In this document: positions 55,211 to 63,090 of the stretch, piece by piece
How the letters are laid out: the number at the start of each line of letters is the position of its first letter
How positions within the stretch are numbered: position 1 is the stretch's first letter
DNA from: Streptomyces sp. MUM 178J
GTDB taxonomy: Bacteria > Actinomycetota > Actinomycetes > Streptomycetales > Streptomycetaceae
Direction: 5' to 3'
Assembly: GCF_022414575.1 (NCBI RefSeq)
Contig: NZ_JADWYQ010000035.1
Coordinates: 13,884-77,883 of the forward strand
DNA length: 64,000 nt
Program-made: the position numbers and the translations under genes
Notes under the pieces: generated by a model
Told to the model about the DNA's origin: nothing
What the model saw: only the letters and a program-made list of their open reading frames with translations
The model's database searches: none

Positions 55211-55266
55211 CTCACGGATGAAGGATGGACTAGCCGTGAGAAGACAGTACGGGCTACTCACGGATG
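55211..55266. promoter_or_regulatory. Repeated operator-like sites between MBL and CGNR genes
   Basis: ctcacggatg occurs at 55211-55220 and 55257-55266, and the inverted core ccgtgag at 55234-55240. The two outer sites are direct repeats, and the middle one forms a dyad with the right site. This is the shared promoter region of a divergent regulator/target pair, so the sites are a candidate for CGNR-protein binding. Confidence 0.4.
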
Positions 55267-55302
55267 CAGGCAAGCCGTACCATGAGATCCATGGAGGAGA
55301 CC

Positions 55303-55890
55303 GTGACCGCAGAGCCCGCCCTGTCCCCCGCGCCGGGTGCGGAGCAGTACCCCGCTCTCGACTTCGCCAACAGCGCGGTCGCCCTGCCCGGCGGCCAGTT
55401 CAGCGACCTCCTCGGCACGCCCGCGTCGGCGAACCGGTGGCTGTCCGAACACGGGCTGGCCCCGGCCGACGCCGGGCTGCGGGAGATGTGCACGGCGCAG
55501 CTGCGGTCGCTGCGCGAACAGGTCCGGGCACTGCTGGCCTCCCGCGTCGCCGGCCTTCCCGCGCTGCCCGCGGCGCTGTCCGCCGTCAATGACGCGCTGA
55601 CCAGGGTTCCCACGGCCGCGTTGCTGCAGTGGGACGAGAAGACCGGCCCCTATCGCGCGGCGCCGCACCCGACCACCGAGATCCTCGACCACGCCCTGGC
55701 CGCCCTCGCCGCCGACGCGGCCGACCTGCTCACCGGCCCCGACGCCGAACGTCTCACCGCCTGCGGCTCCGCCCCCTGCAACCGCTATCTGCTGCGCCAC
55801 GGCCGCCGCCACTGGTGCTCGACCCGCTGCGGCGACCGCGCCCGCGCGGCTCGCGCCTACGCCCGGCGCACCCGGTCCACGCCGGACTGA
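55303..55890 (+). CDS. CGNR zinc-finger regulator
   Basis: A 195-aa protein with an N-terminal ABATE-type domain (YPALDFANSAVALPGGQFSD) and a C-terminal CGNR zinc finger. The finger shows CGSAPCNRYLLR then CSTRCGDRARAARAYARR, where the usual CGNR reads CGDR. Family members are thought to be transcription regulators. I chose GTG 55303 because GGAGG lies five bases upstream; in-frame ATGs at 55282 and 55291 are possible. It is divergent from the MBL gene, its likely target. Confidence 0.88.
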   Translation: MTAEPALSPAPGAEQYPALDFANSAVALPGGQFSDLLGTPASANRWLSEHGLAPADAGLREMCTAQLRSLREQVRALLASRVAGLPALPAALSAVNDALTRVPTAALLQWDEKTGPYRAAPHPTTEILDHALAALAADAADLLTGPDAERLTACGSAPCNRYLLRHGRRHWCSTRCGDRARAARAYARRTRSTPD

Positions 55891-56110
55891 CGCGTACGCG
55901 CACCCGGCGCCGCCGGGCACGCCACGCCTGGGGCACGCACGCCGGGGGGGGCACGTCACGCCGAGGACGCGCAGCGCCGAGGACGTGCCGTGATCGGCGC
56001 CGTCGGCCGGCCCGTCAAGGACCGCCGTCCTGCGCTTGAGAGCGCCCGCCCATGCCCGAAGGGCTGCGAGGAAGGACACGCGCCGGGCGGCACGCCGCAC
56101 CGTCAGGTTC

Positions 56111-56322
56111 TCAGGCTCCCGGCGTGAACAGGTCCTCCTGGGCCGCGTCGCGGGCGGCGAGGAGCGCGCCGGCGAGGATGACCGCGCCGCCGGGGGACGC
56201 CGGGCGGATCTCCGTGCGGAGCGGGGGAGCCGGGCGAGCCGGTCCTCGACGCGGCGGGCCAGGGGCTCGCCGCCCGCATGTCCGATCTCGCCGCCGAGGA
56301 CCACGCAGCCGTTTAATGACTG
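56111..56322 (-). pseudogene. C-terminal fragment of a ROK-family gene
   Basis: On the minus strand a frame begins abruptly with CVVLGGEIGHAGGEPLARRV and, after one shift, continues as PLRTEIRPASPGGAVILAGA ... LFTPGA and stops at 56111. Together these are the last ~70 residues of a ROK sugar kinase/repressor. The shift lies in a run of five C where six would restore the frame. The ~300 upstream residues are absent because an intact MFS gene begins at 56353. A sequencing error could explain the shift but not the truncation. Confidence 0.75.
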
Positions 56323-56352
56323 CTGCGACACTTCCGGGGGAGGACCACCCGC

Positions 56353-57567
56353 ATGACGATCGAGACGGCCTCAGCGCCGGCCCGGCTGAAAAGGGCGAGA
56401 CACGCCGTCGCCGTGGTCTTCTGCGTACACGGGGCGGTCACCGGCAGCTTCGCCACCCGCATCCCGTGGATCCAGGACCACACCGGGGTGAGCGCGGGGC
56501 AGCTCGGACTCGCCCTGGCCTTCCCGGCCGTCGGCGCTTCGCTGGCGATGCCGCTGGCCGCCGCGGTCGGCCATCGCTTCGGCGCGCGCGCGGCGCTGCG
56601 CGGACTGCTCGCCCTGTGGACGCTGTCCCTGACGCTGCCCGCCCTCGCCGCCGATCTGCCGTCCCTCTGCGGGGCGCTGTTCGTGTTCGGCGCCACAGCC
56701 GGCATGGCCGACGTCACGATGAACGCCCTCGGCGTCGAGGTGGAGAACCGGATGGGCCGTTCCATCATGTCCTCCCTGCACGGCATGTGGAGTACGGGCG
56801 CGCTCCTCGGCTCCGCGGGCGGCACGCTCGCCGCCCATCTGGGCGGCGACGCCCGGCTGCACCACGCGCTCGCGGCCGCCGCCCTCACCGTGTGCGGACT
56901 GATTGCCTGTCAGGGGGTGCCGGATCTGCGCAGCGCGCCGGAGGACGACCCTCCGCCGCGGTTCGCGCTGCCGCCGAGGTCAGCGGTGCTCATCGGCGCG
57001 GTGGGCTTCTGCGCGGTGTTCGCCGAAGGCGCCAGCCTGGACTGGTCCGCGGTCTATCTCCGCGATGTGATGGACGCGTCGGCGGGGCTCGCCGCCGCCT
57101 CCACCACCGCGTTCGCGCTGACCATGGCGGCAGCGCGGCTGGCCGGCGACCGTGTGGTGGACCGGTTCGGCACGGTGCGCACCGTGCGTACGGGCGGCGT
57201 GCTGGCCACGGCGGGCGGTCTGCTGGTGGTGGCGGGCCCGCACGCGGCGGCGGTCATGGCCGGGTTCGGGCTGATCGGCCTCGGGGTCTCGGTCGTCGTG
57301 CCGCTCGCCTTCGCGGCGGCGGGGCGCAGCGGCCCCAACCCCAGCCAGGCCATCGCCGGAGTCGCCACCATCACCTACACCTCCGGGCTGATCGCCCCCT
57401 CGGCGATCGGCGCGGTCGCCGATGCGACGAGCCTCGTGGTGTCCTTCGCGCTGGTGACCGCGCTGGCTCTGGGGCTGACGGCAGGCGCCGGTGTGCTGCG
57501 CTCCGCGGGGCGGGAGGCAGTGCGGTCCACCGCGACGCAGGAGCCGGCGGGTGAGATGAGGAGCTGA
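56353..57567 (+). CDS. MFS transporter
   Basis: A 404-aa, 12-TM major facilitator of the FucP/YbjJ-like type. It has ATRIPWIQDHTGVSAGQLGL (~33-52), AVGHRFGARAALRG (motif A, ~73) and VVDRFGTVRTVRTGG (~270). A GGGAGGA ribosome site precedes the ATG. Substrate unknown; relatives are efflux or sugar transporters. The promoter region has been joined to the ROK remnant on the other strand, so any ROK control has been lost. Confidence 0.88.
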   Translation: MTIETASAPARLKRARHAVAVVFCVHGAVTGSFATRIPWIQDHTGVSAGQLGLALAFPAVGASLAMPLAAAVGHRFGARAALRGLLALWTLSLTLPALAADLPSLCGALFVFGATAGMADVTMNALGVEVENRMGRSIMSSLHGMWSTGALLGSAGGTLAAHLGGDARLHHALAAAALTVCGLIACQGVPDLRSAPEDDPPPRFALPPRSAVLIGAVGFCAVFAEGASLDWSAVYLRDVMDASAGLAAASTTAFALTMAAARLAGDRVVDRFGTVRTVRTGGVLATAGGLLVVAGPHAAAVMAGFGLIGLGVSVVVPLAFAAAGRSGPNPSQAIAGVATITYTSGLIAPSAIGAVADATSLVVSFALVTALALGLTAGAGVLRSAGREAVRSTATQEPAGEMRS

Positions 57568-57675
57568 GGCGCACGGGGATTTCGGTGCGGTGCCGGATGT
57601 CCCGCCGTTCCCCCGTTCCGGGCATGACGCCGACAGCGTATGGCCGCTTCCGCCGTACCCTGGGACGCTGCCTGC

Positions 57676-58371
57676 ATGGCGCGGACGGAGCACTTCACAG
57701 CACTCTCGATGGACGGCGTCGTGGAGCGGATGCGGCTGCTACGCGGCGGCCTGCCCGCCTCGGACGGGGTCGCGGTCTTCAACCGCGTCTATCTGTCGGT
57801 CACCGAGGAGGTCGGCCGGCGCATCGAGCGGGGCGAGTTCCCCGACCGGGCGGCGGCCGTCACCCTGGACGTCCTGTTCGCGGACCGCTTTCTGTCGGCC
57901 GTCGACACGGCGGAGGCGGGCGGCCGGCCCCCCGCCTGCTGGCGGCCGCTGTTCCAGTACCGCCGCCACCCCGGGCTGCGGCCCGTGCAGTTCGCGCTCT
58001 CCGGGATCAACGCGCACATCGGGCACGATCTGGCGCTCGCCGTGGTGGACGCATGCCGCGCTCTCGGCTGCGTACCCGGCGATCTGGAGGACGAGTTCGA
58101 GCGCGTCGGCGACATCCTCGTCCTCCTGGAGGAGCACATCCGCGAGGAGTTGATGCCGGGGCCCGACCTGCTGGAGGTCGCCGATCCGCTGACCCATCTG
58201 CTGGGCTCCTGGAGCCTGGAGCGCGCCCGGGGCGCCGCCTGGTCGGCGGCGCGGCTGCTGTGGGGCATGCGGGAGATGGACGGTCTGGCAGAGGAGTTCA
58301 CCGAGCGGCTGGACACCGGTGTCGGACTGGTCGGCCGGTGTCTGCTGACGCCCCTGCCGCGGGCGCGCTGA
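57676..58371 (+). CDS. DUF5995 family protein
   Basis: A 231-aa, mostly helical protein. GVAVFNRVYLSVTEEVGRRI (~34-53), FADRFLSAVDTA and PLFQYRRHPGLRPVQFALSG with INAHIGHDLALAVVDAC (~113) are the recognisable conserved blocks of DUF5995. No signal peptide or cofactor motif is seen. Function unknown. ATG 57676 is preferred to an ATG 12 codons upstream. A strong hairpin follows. Confidence 0.88.
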   Translation: MARTEHFTALSMDGVVERMRLLRGGLPASDGVAVFNRVYLSVTEEVGRRIERGEFPDRAAAVTLDVLFADRFLSAVDTAEAGGRPPACWRPLFQYRRHPGLRPVQFALSGINAHIGHDLALAVVDACRALGCVPGDLEDEFERVGDILVLLEEHIREELMPGPDLLEVADPLTHLLGSWSLERARGAAWSAARLLWGMREMDGLAEEFTERLDTGVGLVGRCLLTPLPRAR

Positions 58372-58531
58372 GTGCGGCCGGGCCGGGCTCCAAGGTCCGT
58401 CGGGCACACGGCGGCACGGTCGCGGCGGTGCGGGCGCACGGCCTGCCGTGAGGGAGACGCCCGGCCCGGGCTGCCAGGGAAGTGCCGCCCGGGCTGCCCG
58501 GCGGACAGGGAGGAGCCCGGGCGTGGCCGCA

Positions 58532-58564
58532 CCCTGGGGCGGCCGGATCGCGGCCGCCCCAGGG
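58532..58564. terminator. Bidirectional terminator
   Basis: A perfect 14-bp stem (58532-58545 with 58551-58564) around the loop gatcg lies between the convergent DUF5995 and flavin oxidase genes. Confidence 0.9.
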
Positions 58565-58593
58565 CGGGTCCAGGGGACCGGGCTGCGTCCCGG

Positions 58594-60288
58594 TCAGTCC
58601 TCCGGCAGTTCGACCGGGGCGATCTCGTCGTATAGATCGCCGGGACCCGGGTTGGACGGGTCGGCGGCCCCGCCGAACTGGTGCATGACGCCCCACACGG
58701 CGTTCAGCGCGGTCTGCACGGCCCCTTCGGCCCAGCCGGCCGTCCAGGAGATGTCGTCGCCCGCGAGGAAGATCCCGCGCTTGTCCTCGGGCAGCCGGTC
58801 CTGCATGAAGTGGGTGAACAGCCGCCGCTGGTAGCGGTAGTGGCCGGGCAGGTTCGCCTTGAACGCACCCATGAAGTACGGCTCGTTCTCCCAGGACACG
58901 GTCACCGGGTTGCCGATGATGTGCTTGCGGATGTCGACATGGGGATAGATCTCCCCCAGCGACTTGAGCATGACCTCCATCCGCTCGTTCGCGGACAGCG
59001 GCAGCCACTTCAGGCTGTCGTCGCACCAGGTGTACGAGAGGCAGATGACGGCCGGCTTGTCCGGGCCGTCATCCAGCAGATACGTGCCGCGGGTCATCCG
59101 GTCGGTGAGCGTCATCGACATGGTGTCGCGCCCCGTGGCCTCGTCCTTGTCCAGCCAGAAGGGCCGGTCCACGGGCACGAAGAGCTTCGACGACTCCATG
59201 TAGTGCGTGCGCTCGATCGCCGTCCAGTGGTCGATGGGGAAGAGCGAGTCATCACACTCGATCTTGGACAGCAGCATCCAGGACTGCGCGGTGAAGATCG
59301 CCGCCCGGTAGGTGCGGATGTCGCCGGCGGCGTCGGTGACGGTGATGCGGTTGCCCGCGGTGCGGTGCAGCCGCGTCACGGCCGGGCGCGGATCGCCGTC
59401 GTGCAGGGACTTCAGCGAGGTGCCCTGCGCCCAGTGCACGATCTTCGCGGGCTCACGCTCCCACAGCCGCAGCGGGAGCTGCTGCGAGCCGCCCACGATG
59501 CCACGGTGGTGGTCGTCCGCCTCGGTGTAGACGACGCGGAGGATCTCCAGGATCGAGTTGGGGAAGTCGGTGTCCCAGCCACCGGTGCCGAAGCCGACCT
59601 GCCCGAAGATCTCGCGGTGGCGGAACGATGCAAAGGCCTCGGACTCGCACAGGAAGCCGTAGAAGGTCTGGTTGTCCAGCTTCTCGACGAGCCGCGCCCA
59701 GATCTCCCGGATGCGCGGCACATCGCGCTCGCGCAGGGCGCGGTTCATGTCGGAGAAGTCCGCGCCCTCCTCCAGACAGGCGTTCCACGCCTGGGCCACA
59801 TCCCGGTAGACCTGCGGCAGGTCGTCGATGGTCTCGGCGTAGTGCGACTCGCCCTTGAGGTCGACCACGGTCGACGGCGTCGCCTCGGCCAGCGGGTTGG
59901 GGAACGCCTTGGTGGTCAGCCCCACCAGGTCGATGTAGTGCTGCAGTGCGGTAGACGACGGCGGGAAGCGCATCGCGCCCATCTCGGCGGACAGCGAGGG
60001 GTCGCAGCCCTCGAAGCCGACCGTGCGCAGCCGGCCGCCGATCCGGTCCGCCTCGTACACGACGGGCTTGAGGCCCATCTTCATCAGCTCGTACGCGGCG
60101 ACGATCCCGGAGAGTCCTCCGCCGATCACCGCGACCTCGGCGCCGTGCTCGGTCGCGGGTATCTGGCCGAGGCCCGCCGGGTGGGCGAGGAAGTCGTCGT
60201 AGGCGTAGGGGAAGTCCGGGCCGAACATGGTGATCGGCGGCTGCTGCGCGTCGGTGTGCTGGACGGCGTTGGGCACCGTGGACGTCAT
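58594..60288 (-). CDS. Flavin monoamine oxidase / amino-acid 2-monooxygenase (DavB-like)
   Basis: A 564-aa flavoprotein. The FAD dinucleotide fold VAVIGGGLSGIVAAYELM (~52-69), GGRLRTVGFEG (~84) and the C-terminal FAD motif GIFLAGDDISWTAGWAEGAV (~513-532) are intact. Length and overall layout match lysine 2-monooxygenase (DavB, ~560 aa) and tryptophan 2-monooxygenase, which convert an amino acid to the amide with one carbon less. The nitrilase-type amidase immediately upstream supports a two-step pathway, amino acid to amide to acid. The substrate (Lys, Trp or other) cannot be fixed from sequence. A 105-bp gap separates the two genes. Confidence 0.85.
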   Translation of the reverse strand: MTSTVPNAVQHTDAQQPPITMFGPDFPYAYDDFLAHPAGLGQIPATEHGAEVAVIGGGLSGIVAAYELMKMGLKPVVYEADRIGGRLRTVGFEGCDPSLSAEMGAMRFPPSSTALQHYIDLVGLTTKAFPNPLAEATPSTVVDLKGESHYAETIDDLPQVYRDVAQAWNACLEEGADFSDMNRALRERDVPRIREIWARLVEKLDNQTFYGFLCESEAFASFRHREIFGQVGFGTGGWDTDFPNSILEILRVVYTEADDHHRGIVGGSQQLPLRLWEREPAKIVHWAQGTSLKSLHDGDPRPAVTRLHRTAGNRITVTDAAGDIRTYRAAIFTAQSWMLLSKIECDDSLFPIDHWTAIERTHYMESSKLFVPVDRPFWLDKDEATGRDTMSMTLTDRMTRGTYLLDDGPDKPAVICLSYTWCDDSLKWLPLSANERMEVMLKSLGEIYPHVDIRKHIIGNPVTVSWENEPYFMGAFKANLPGHYRYQRRLFTHFMQDRLPEDKRGIFLAGDDISWTAGWAEGAVQTALNAVWGVMHQFGGAADPSNPGPGDLYDEIAPVELPED

Positions 60289-60393
60289 GGGGCGGGGACT
60301 CCTGGTCGTGCGGGCCGCCGGGGAAGAGGCGGGCAGGCGGGGGTCGGCAGGTCGGGCGGGTCCGGCTCCGGTTCGGGCGGGCGGGCGGGCGGC

Positions 60394-61191
60394 TCAGGTG
60401 AGGGAGCCGTAGAGGCCGGGACGGCGGTCGCGCAGATAGGTGTTCTCGGCGCGGGAGGCGGCCAGCAGCGCGGGATCCGCCTCGCCGGTGATCAGCTCTT
60501 CGCCTCGTCCGGCGCGGGCGCGCACCGCCCCGTCGGGGGAGGCGAGGCAGCTGAGCCCGGTGAAGTCGAACTCGCCTTCCCGACCGGTCCTGTTGGCGTA
60601 CGCGACATACATCTGGTTCTCGAAGGCGCGCACCGGCACCAGCTTCTCGGCGACGAACGCGAAGGGGTGCATCAGGGCGGTGGGCACCGCGAGGAGGTCG
60701 GTGCCGGCCAGCGCGTGGGCGCGGACGTTCTCCGGGAACTCCACGTCGTAGCAGATGGTGATGCCGATCCGCAGTCCGCCGAGCTCCGCCTGGACGACCG
60801 GATCGTCGCCGGGTGTGAAGTGCCGCTGCTCGAAGGGGCCGAAGAGATGCGTCTTGCGGTAGTCGGCGAGACGGCTGCCGTCCGGGCCGACGAGCTGCGC
60901 CGCGTTGTGGACGAAGTCGCCGTTGCGCTCGGGGTAGCCGTAGAGGACTGCCAGGCCGCGGCGGCGGGCGATGTCGCCGACGGCGCGGGAAGAAGCTCCG
61001 TCGGCCGGTTCGGCGAGTCGGGGGACGTCGTCGCCGACGGCGTACCCGGTCAGGAACATCTCGGGGCAGACGAGCAGCCCGGCCCCCGCGTCGGCGGCCT
61101 GGGCCGCATAGGCGTCGAGGATCTCGAGGTTCTTCGCCACGTCGCCGGGAATGCCGGAGCTCTGGAGCAGGGCGGTGCGCAGCGGCGGCAT
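60394..61191 (-). CDS. Nitrilase-superfamily amidase (DavA-like)
   Basis: A 265-aa carbon-nitrogen hydrolase. The triad is intact: Glu in CPEMFLTGY (~45), Lys in YRKTHLFGP (~112) and Cys in TICYDVEFPENV (~148). Size and context match 5-aminovaleramidase DavA, which hydrolyses the amide made by a DavB-type oxidase. I chose ATG 61191, eight bases after GAGG; an ATG two codons earlier is too close to that site. It is the first gene of the davA-davB-like pair. Its upstream region contains phased GTTGCGCA boxes. Confidence 0.88.
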   Translation of the reverse strand: MPPLRTALLQSSGIPGDVAKNLEILDAYAAQAADAGAGLLVCPEMFLTGYAVGDDVPRLAEPADGASSRAVGDIARRRGLAVLYGYPERNGDFVHNAAQLVGPDGSRLADYRKTHLFGPFEQRHFTPGDDPVVQAELGGLRIGITICYDVEFPENVRAHALAGTDLLAVPTALMHPFAFVAEKLVPVRAFENQMYVAYANRTGREGEFDFTGLSCLASPDGAVRARAGRGEELITGEADPALLAASRAENTYLRDRRPGLYGSLT

Positions 61192-61269
61192 GGGCATACC
61201 TCGCGAAGGGGGTGTTCGGGGGACGCATCGAAGGTACGGTCCGCTGATCGTCCGGGACAAGGCTCGACC

Positions 61270-61330
61270 GTTGCGCAGGGACCGGCGATCTGTTGCGCAT
61301 TGCGGGGCGGTCCCGGCGATTCATTGCGCG
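61270..61330 (-). promoter_or_regulatory. Phased boxes, candidate Lrp-type binding sites
   Basis: gttgcgca occurs at 61270-61277 and 61292-61299, and attgcgcg at 61323-61330. The spacings of 22 and 31 bp are near two and three helical turns, as expected for a multimeric Lrp protein. They lie upstream of the nitrilase gene, with an Lrp gene next door. A further cattgcgcg lies at about 62172. Confidence 0.4.
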
Positions 61331-61501
61331 CTCGGGGTTTCCGCTGGTCGGGCGGGGCGGTGGCCGCGCGGGTTCCCCCTCTTGGGGGAGGCGGATCCCT
61401 CTGGGGTCGCAGGCCGCGGCGGGGCTCTGCTTCCTCGGGGGGAGCGAAGTGCCTCCTGCCGAATGATGCGGCGCGGGGGCCCGCTGGGCGAGGCTGCTGC
61501 C

Positions 61502-61532
61502 CGCGGGCCGCGCACGGGGGTCGCGGCCCGCG
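61502..61532. terminator. Terminator after Lrp gene
   Basis: 11-bp perfect arms (cgcgggccgcg / cgcggcccgcg) with a 9-nt loop, 19 bp past the Lrp stop on the minus strand. Confidence 0.6.
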
Positions 61533-61550
61533 CCGCCGCAGGCGGGGACG

Positions 61551-62006
61551 CTACGCGGGCGAGCCGGAGGAGAAGCGCCGCAGCAGCGGTGAGAGCACCA
61601 GGACCGACTTGGTGCGCTCCACGAACGGCTCGCCCGCGATGCGCTCCAGCACCCGCTCGAAGTGGCGCATGTCGGAGGCGAAGACCTGGACGATCGCATC
61701 CGCCTCACCGGTGATGGTGGAAGCGGACGCGATCTCCGGGTAGCGCTTGAGGCCGCGCTCGATCGCCTCGGGAGAGGTGTTGCTGCGGCAGTAGATCTCG
61801 ATGAAGCCCTCGGTCTCCCAGCCGAGCGCGGCCGGGTCCACCCGTACGGTGAAGCCGGTGATCGCGCCCTCGGCGCGCAGCCGGTCCACACGCCGCTTCA
61901 CGGCGGGCGCGGACAGGCCGACCGTCGCGCCGATGTCCGCGTAGGAGCGTCGCGCGTCCTCGGCCAGGGCGTGGACGATGCGTTCGTCGAGGTCGTTCAG
62001 TCGCAC
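61551..62006 (-). CDS. Lrp/AsnC-family regulator
   Basis: A 151-aa regulator. The HTH is LNDLDERIVHALAEDARRSY then VGLSAPAVKRRVDRLRAEG (~29-47); the RAM domain runs ~60-140 (EGFIEIYCRSNTSPEAI). The GTG at 62006 lacks an obvious ribosome site and lies ten bases after the stop of a permease remnant, so it may once have been coupled to it. It precedes the nitrilase/oxidase pair on the same strand and likely regulates it in response to an amino acid. Confidence 0.9.
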   Translation of the reverse strand: MRLNDLDERIVHALAEDARRSYADIGATVGLSAPAVKRRVDRLRAEGAITGFTVRVDPAALGWETEGFIEIYCRSNTSPEAIERGLKRYPEIASASTITGEADAIVQVFASDMRHFERVLERIAGEPFVERTKSVLVLSPLLRRFSSGSPA

Positions 62007-62016
62007 GGAGGGTGGA

Positions 62017-62115
62017 TCACTTCTCTGCGGTGGCCAGTCGGGAGCGGCGCATGCCGTACAGGAAGTAGAACATGAGCCCGGCGGCGATCCAGGCAGCGAA
62101 GACGACTCCGGTGAA
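62017..62115 (-). pseudogene. C-terminal stub of an APC-type amino-acid permease
   Basis: A 32-codon segment (FTGVVFAAWIAAGLMFYFLY, then GMRRSRLATAEK and stop) has the last TM helix and basic tail of an amino-acid/polyamine/organocation permease. The frame is unrelated before this and has no start. It lies just upstream of the Lrp gene, where an uptake gene for the davAB-like pathway would be expected. It is best read as the stub of a deleted permease. Confidence 0.6.
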
Positions 62116-62271
62116 CCTATGAGCCCCTCGCCGCACGGGTAATGCGGGGTTGGACCGCTCCCGCGGATGATCATTGCGCGGTGCACTCGGCACGGGGGAT
62201 CACCGCGCACCGCCGACGGTCCGTTGACACTGCTCCGAACGGCCCGCCGAACGCGCCGCCGAACGCCCGGC

Positions 62272-62655
62272 CTACAGCGCCCGCAGCCGGTCGACGATCT
62301 CGCGCAGCAGCTCCGGATCGTGCCGGGCCGCCTCGCCGGACGCCGGGGGCGCGGCCGTGACCAGCCCCGCCTCGACGAGATCGGCGAGCAGGACGCGCAC
62401 CACGGTCAGTGGCAGATCCGCGTCGGCGGCGGCCTCCGCCACGGTGCACGGGCCGCCGCGCACCTGTGCCAGCAGCGAGCTGCGGGCATGGTCGAGCCGC
62501 GGCTCGACGCCGGGAGGAAGGTCCTCCACGGCGACGGCTGCGAGCCGCGACATCAGATCGAGGCTGTGCGCGGCGGCAGGGCGGGTCCTGCCGCGGGTGA
62601 CCGTGTACGGCCGCACCATCGGCCCGGTCTCGTCCTCGTACCAGGTCTCGCTCAC
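62272..62655 (-). CDS. cvnC: Conservon protein CvnC (DUF742), second copy
   Basis: A 127-aa DUF742 protein with MVRPYTVTRGRTRP (~13-26) and a C-terminal winged-helix-like region ending EIVDRLRAL, almost the same ending as the first copy. GTG start six bases after cvnB. The usual next gene, the GTPase CvnD, is missing; the DNA downstream runs into the permease stub. It presumably works with the CvnB and CvnA encoded to its right. Confidence 0.92.
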   Translation of the reverse strand: MSETWYEDETGPMVRPYTVTRGRTRPAAAHSLDLMSRLAAVAVEDLPPGVEPRLDHARSSLLAQVRGGPCTVAEAAADADLPLTVVRVLLADLVEAGLVTAAPPASGEAARHDPELLREIVDRLRAL

Positions 62656-62661
62656 GACGGC

Positions 62662-63090
62662 CTAGACGTCGCCCTTCCCGTCCGCGGCGCGGGCGGACAC
62701 GGCCATATGGCGGCCCACCCGCCTGACCAGCAGGGCCATCTCGTGGGCGAGCTGTCCGACATCGGTCTCGACGCCGGACAGCACGGCGAGGCGGCTGCCG
62801 TCCCCGGCCGGGGTGACGAACAGGAAGGCGTCGTCGAGCATCACCATGGTCTGGCGGACGTCCCCGGCCTTGAAGCGGGCGCCGGTCTCCTTGGCAAGGC
62901 TGTGGAAGCCTGCGCAGACGGCGGACAGATGCTCGACGTCCTTGGTGGCCATGCCCTCGGAGGAGCAGATGGCGATGCCGTCGGCGGTCAGCAGCACGGC
63001 TTGGCGGACATGGTCGGTCCTGGCCAGCAGATCGTCCAACAGCCAGCCGAGGTCCGCCTGTTCGCCGCCGGTGGTTGCCTCAGCCGTCAT
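62662..63090 (-). CDS. cvnB: Conservon Roadblock/LC7 protein CvnB, second copy
   Basis: A 142-aa Roadblock/LC7 protein. GWLLDDLLARTDHVRQAVLL (~15-34), GFHSLAKETGARFKAGDVRQ and DDAFLFVTPAGDGSRLAVL match the first CvnB block for block. The ATG overlaps the end of cvnA by 11 bp, indicating translational coupling. It should act as partner of a small GTPase, though no cvnD is next to it. Confidence 0.94.
   Translation of the reverse strand: MTAEATTGGEQADLGWLLDDLLARTDHVRQAVLLTADGIAICSSEGMATKDVEHLSAVCAGFHSLAKETGARFKAGDVRQTMVMLDDAFLFVTPAGDGSRLAVLSGVETDVGQLAHEMALLVRRVGRHMAVSARAADGKGDV

Larger units (their letters stand above)
61192..61550. other. Regulatory gap between nitrilase and Lrp genes
   Basis: This ~360-bp gap lies between two minus-strand genes. 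It holds three GTTGCGCA-type boxes and a strong hairpin, listed separately. No further gene is seen. Confidence 0.6.

Noticed and set aside
60394..60418. Direct cggg/gcgg repeats near the nitrilase stop as a terminator
   Set aside because: No stable dyad could be formed, and the next gene follows in the same direction.
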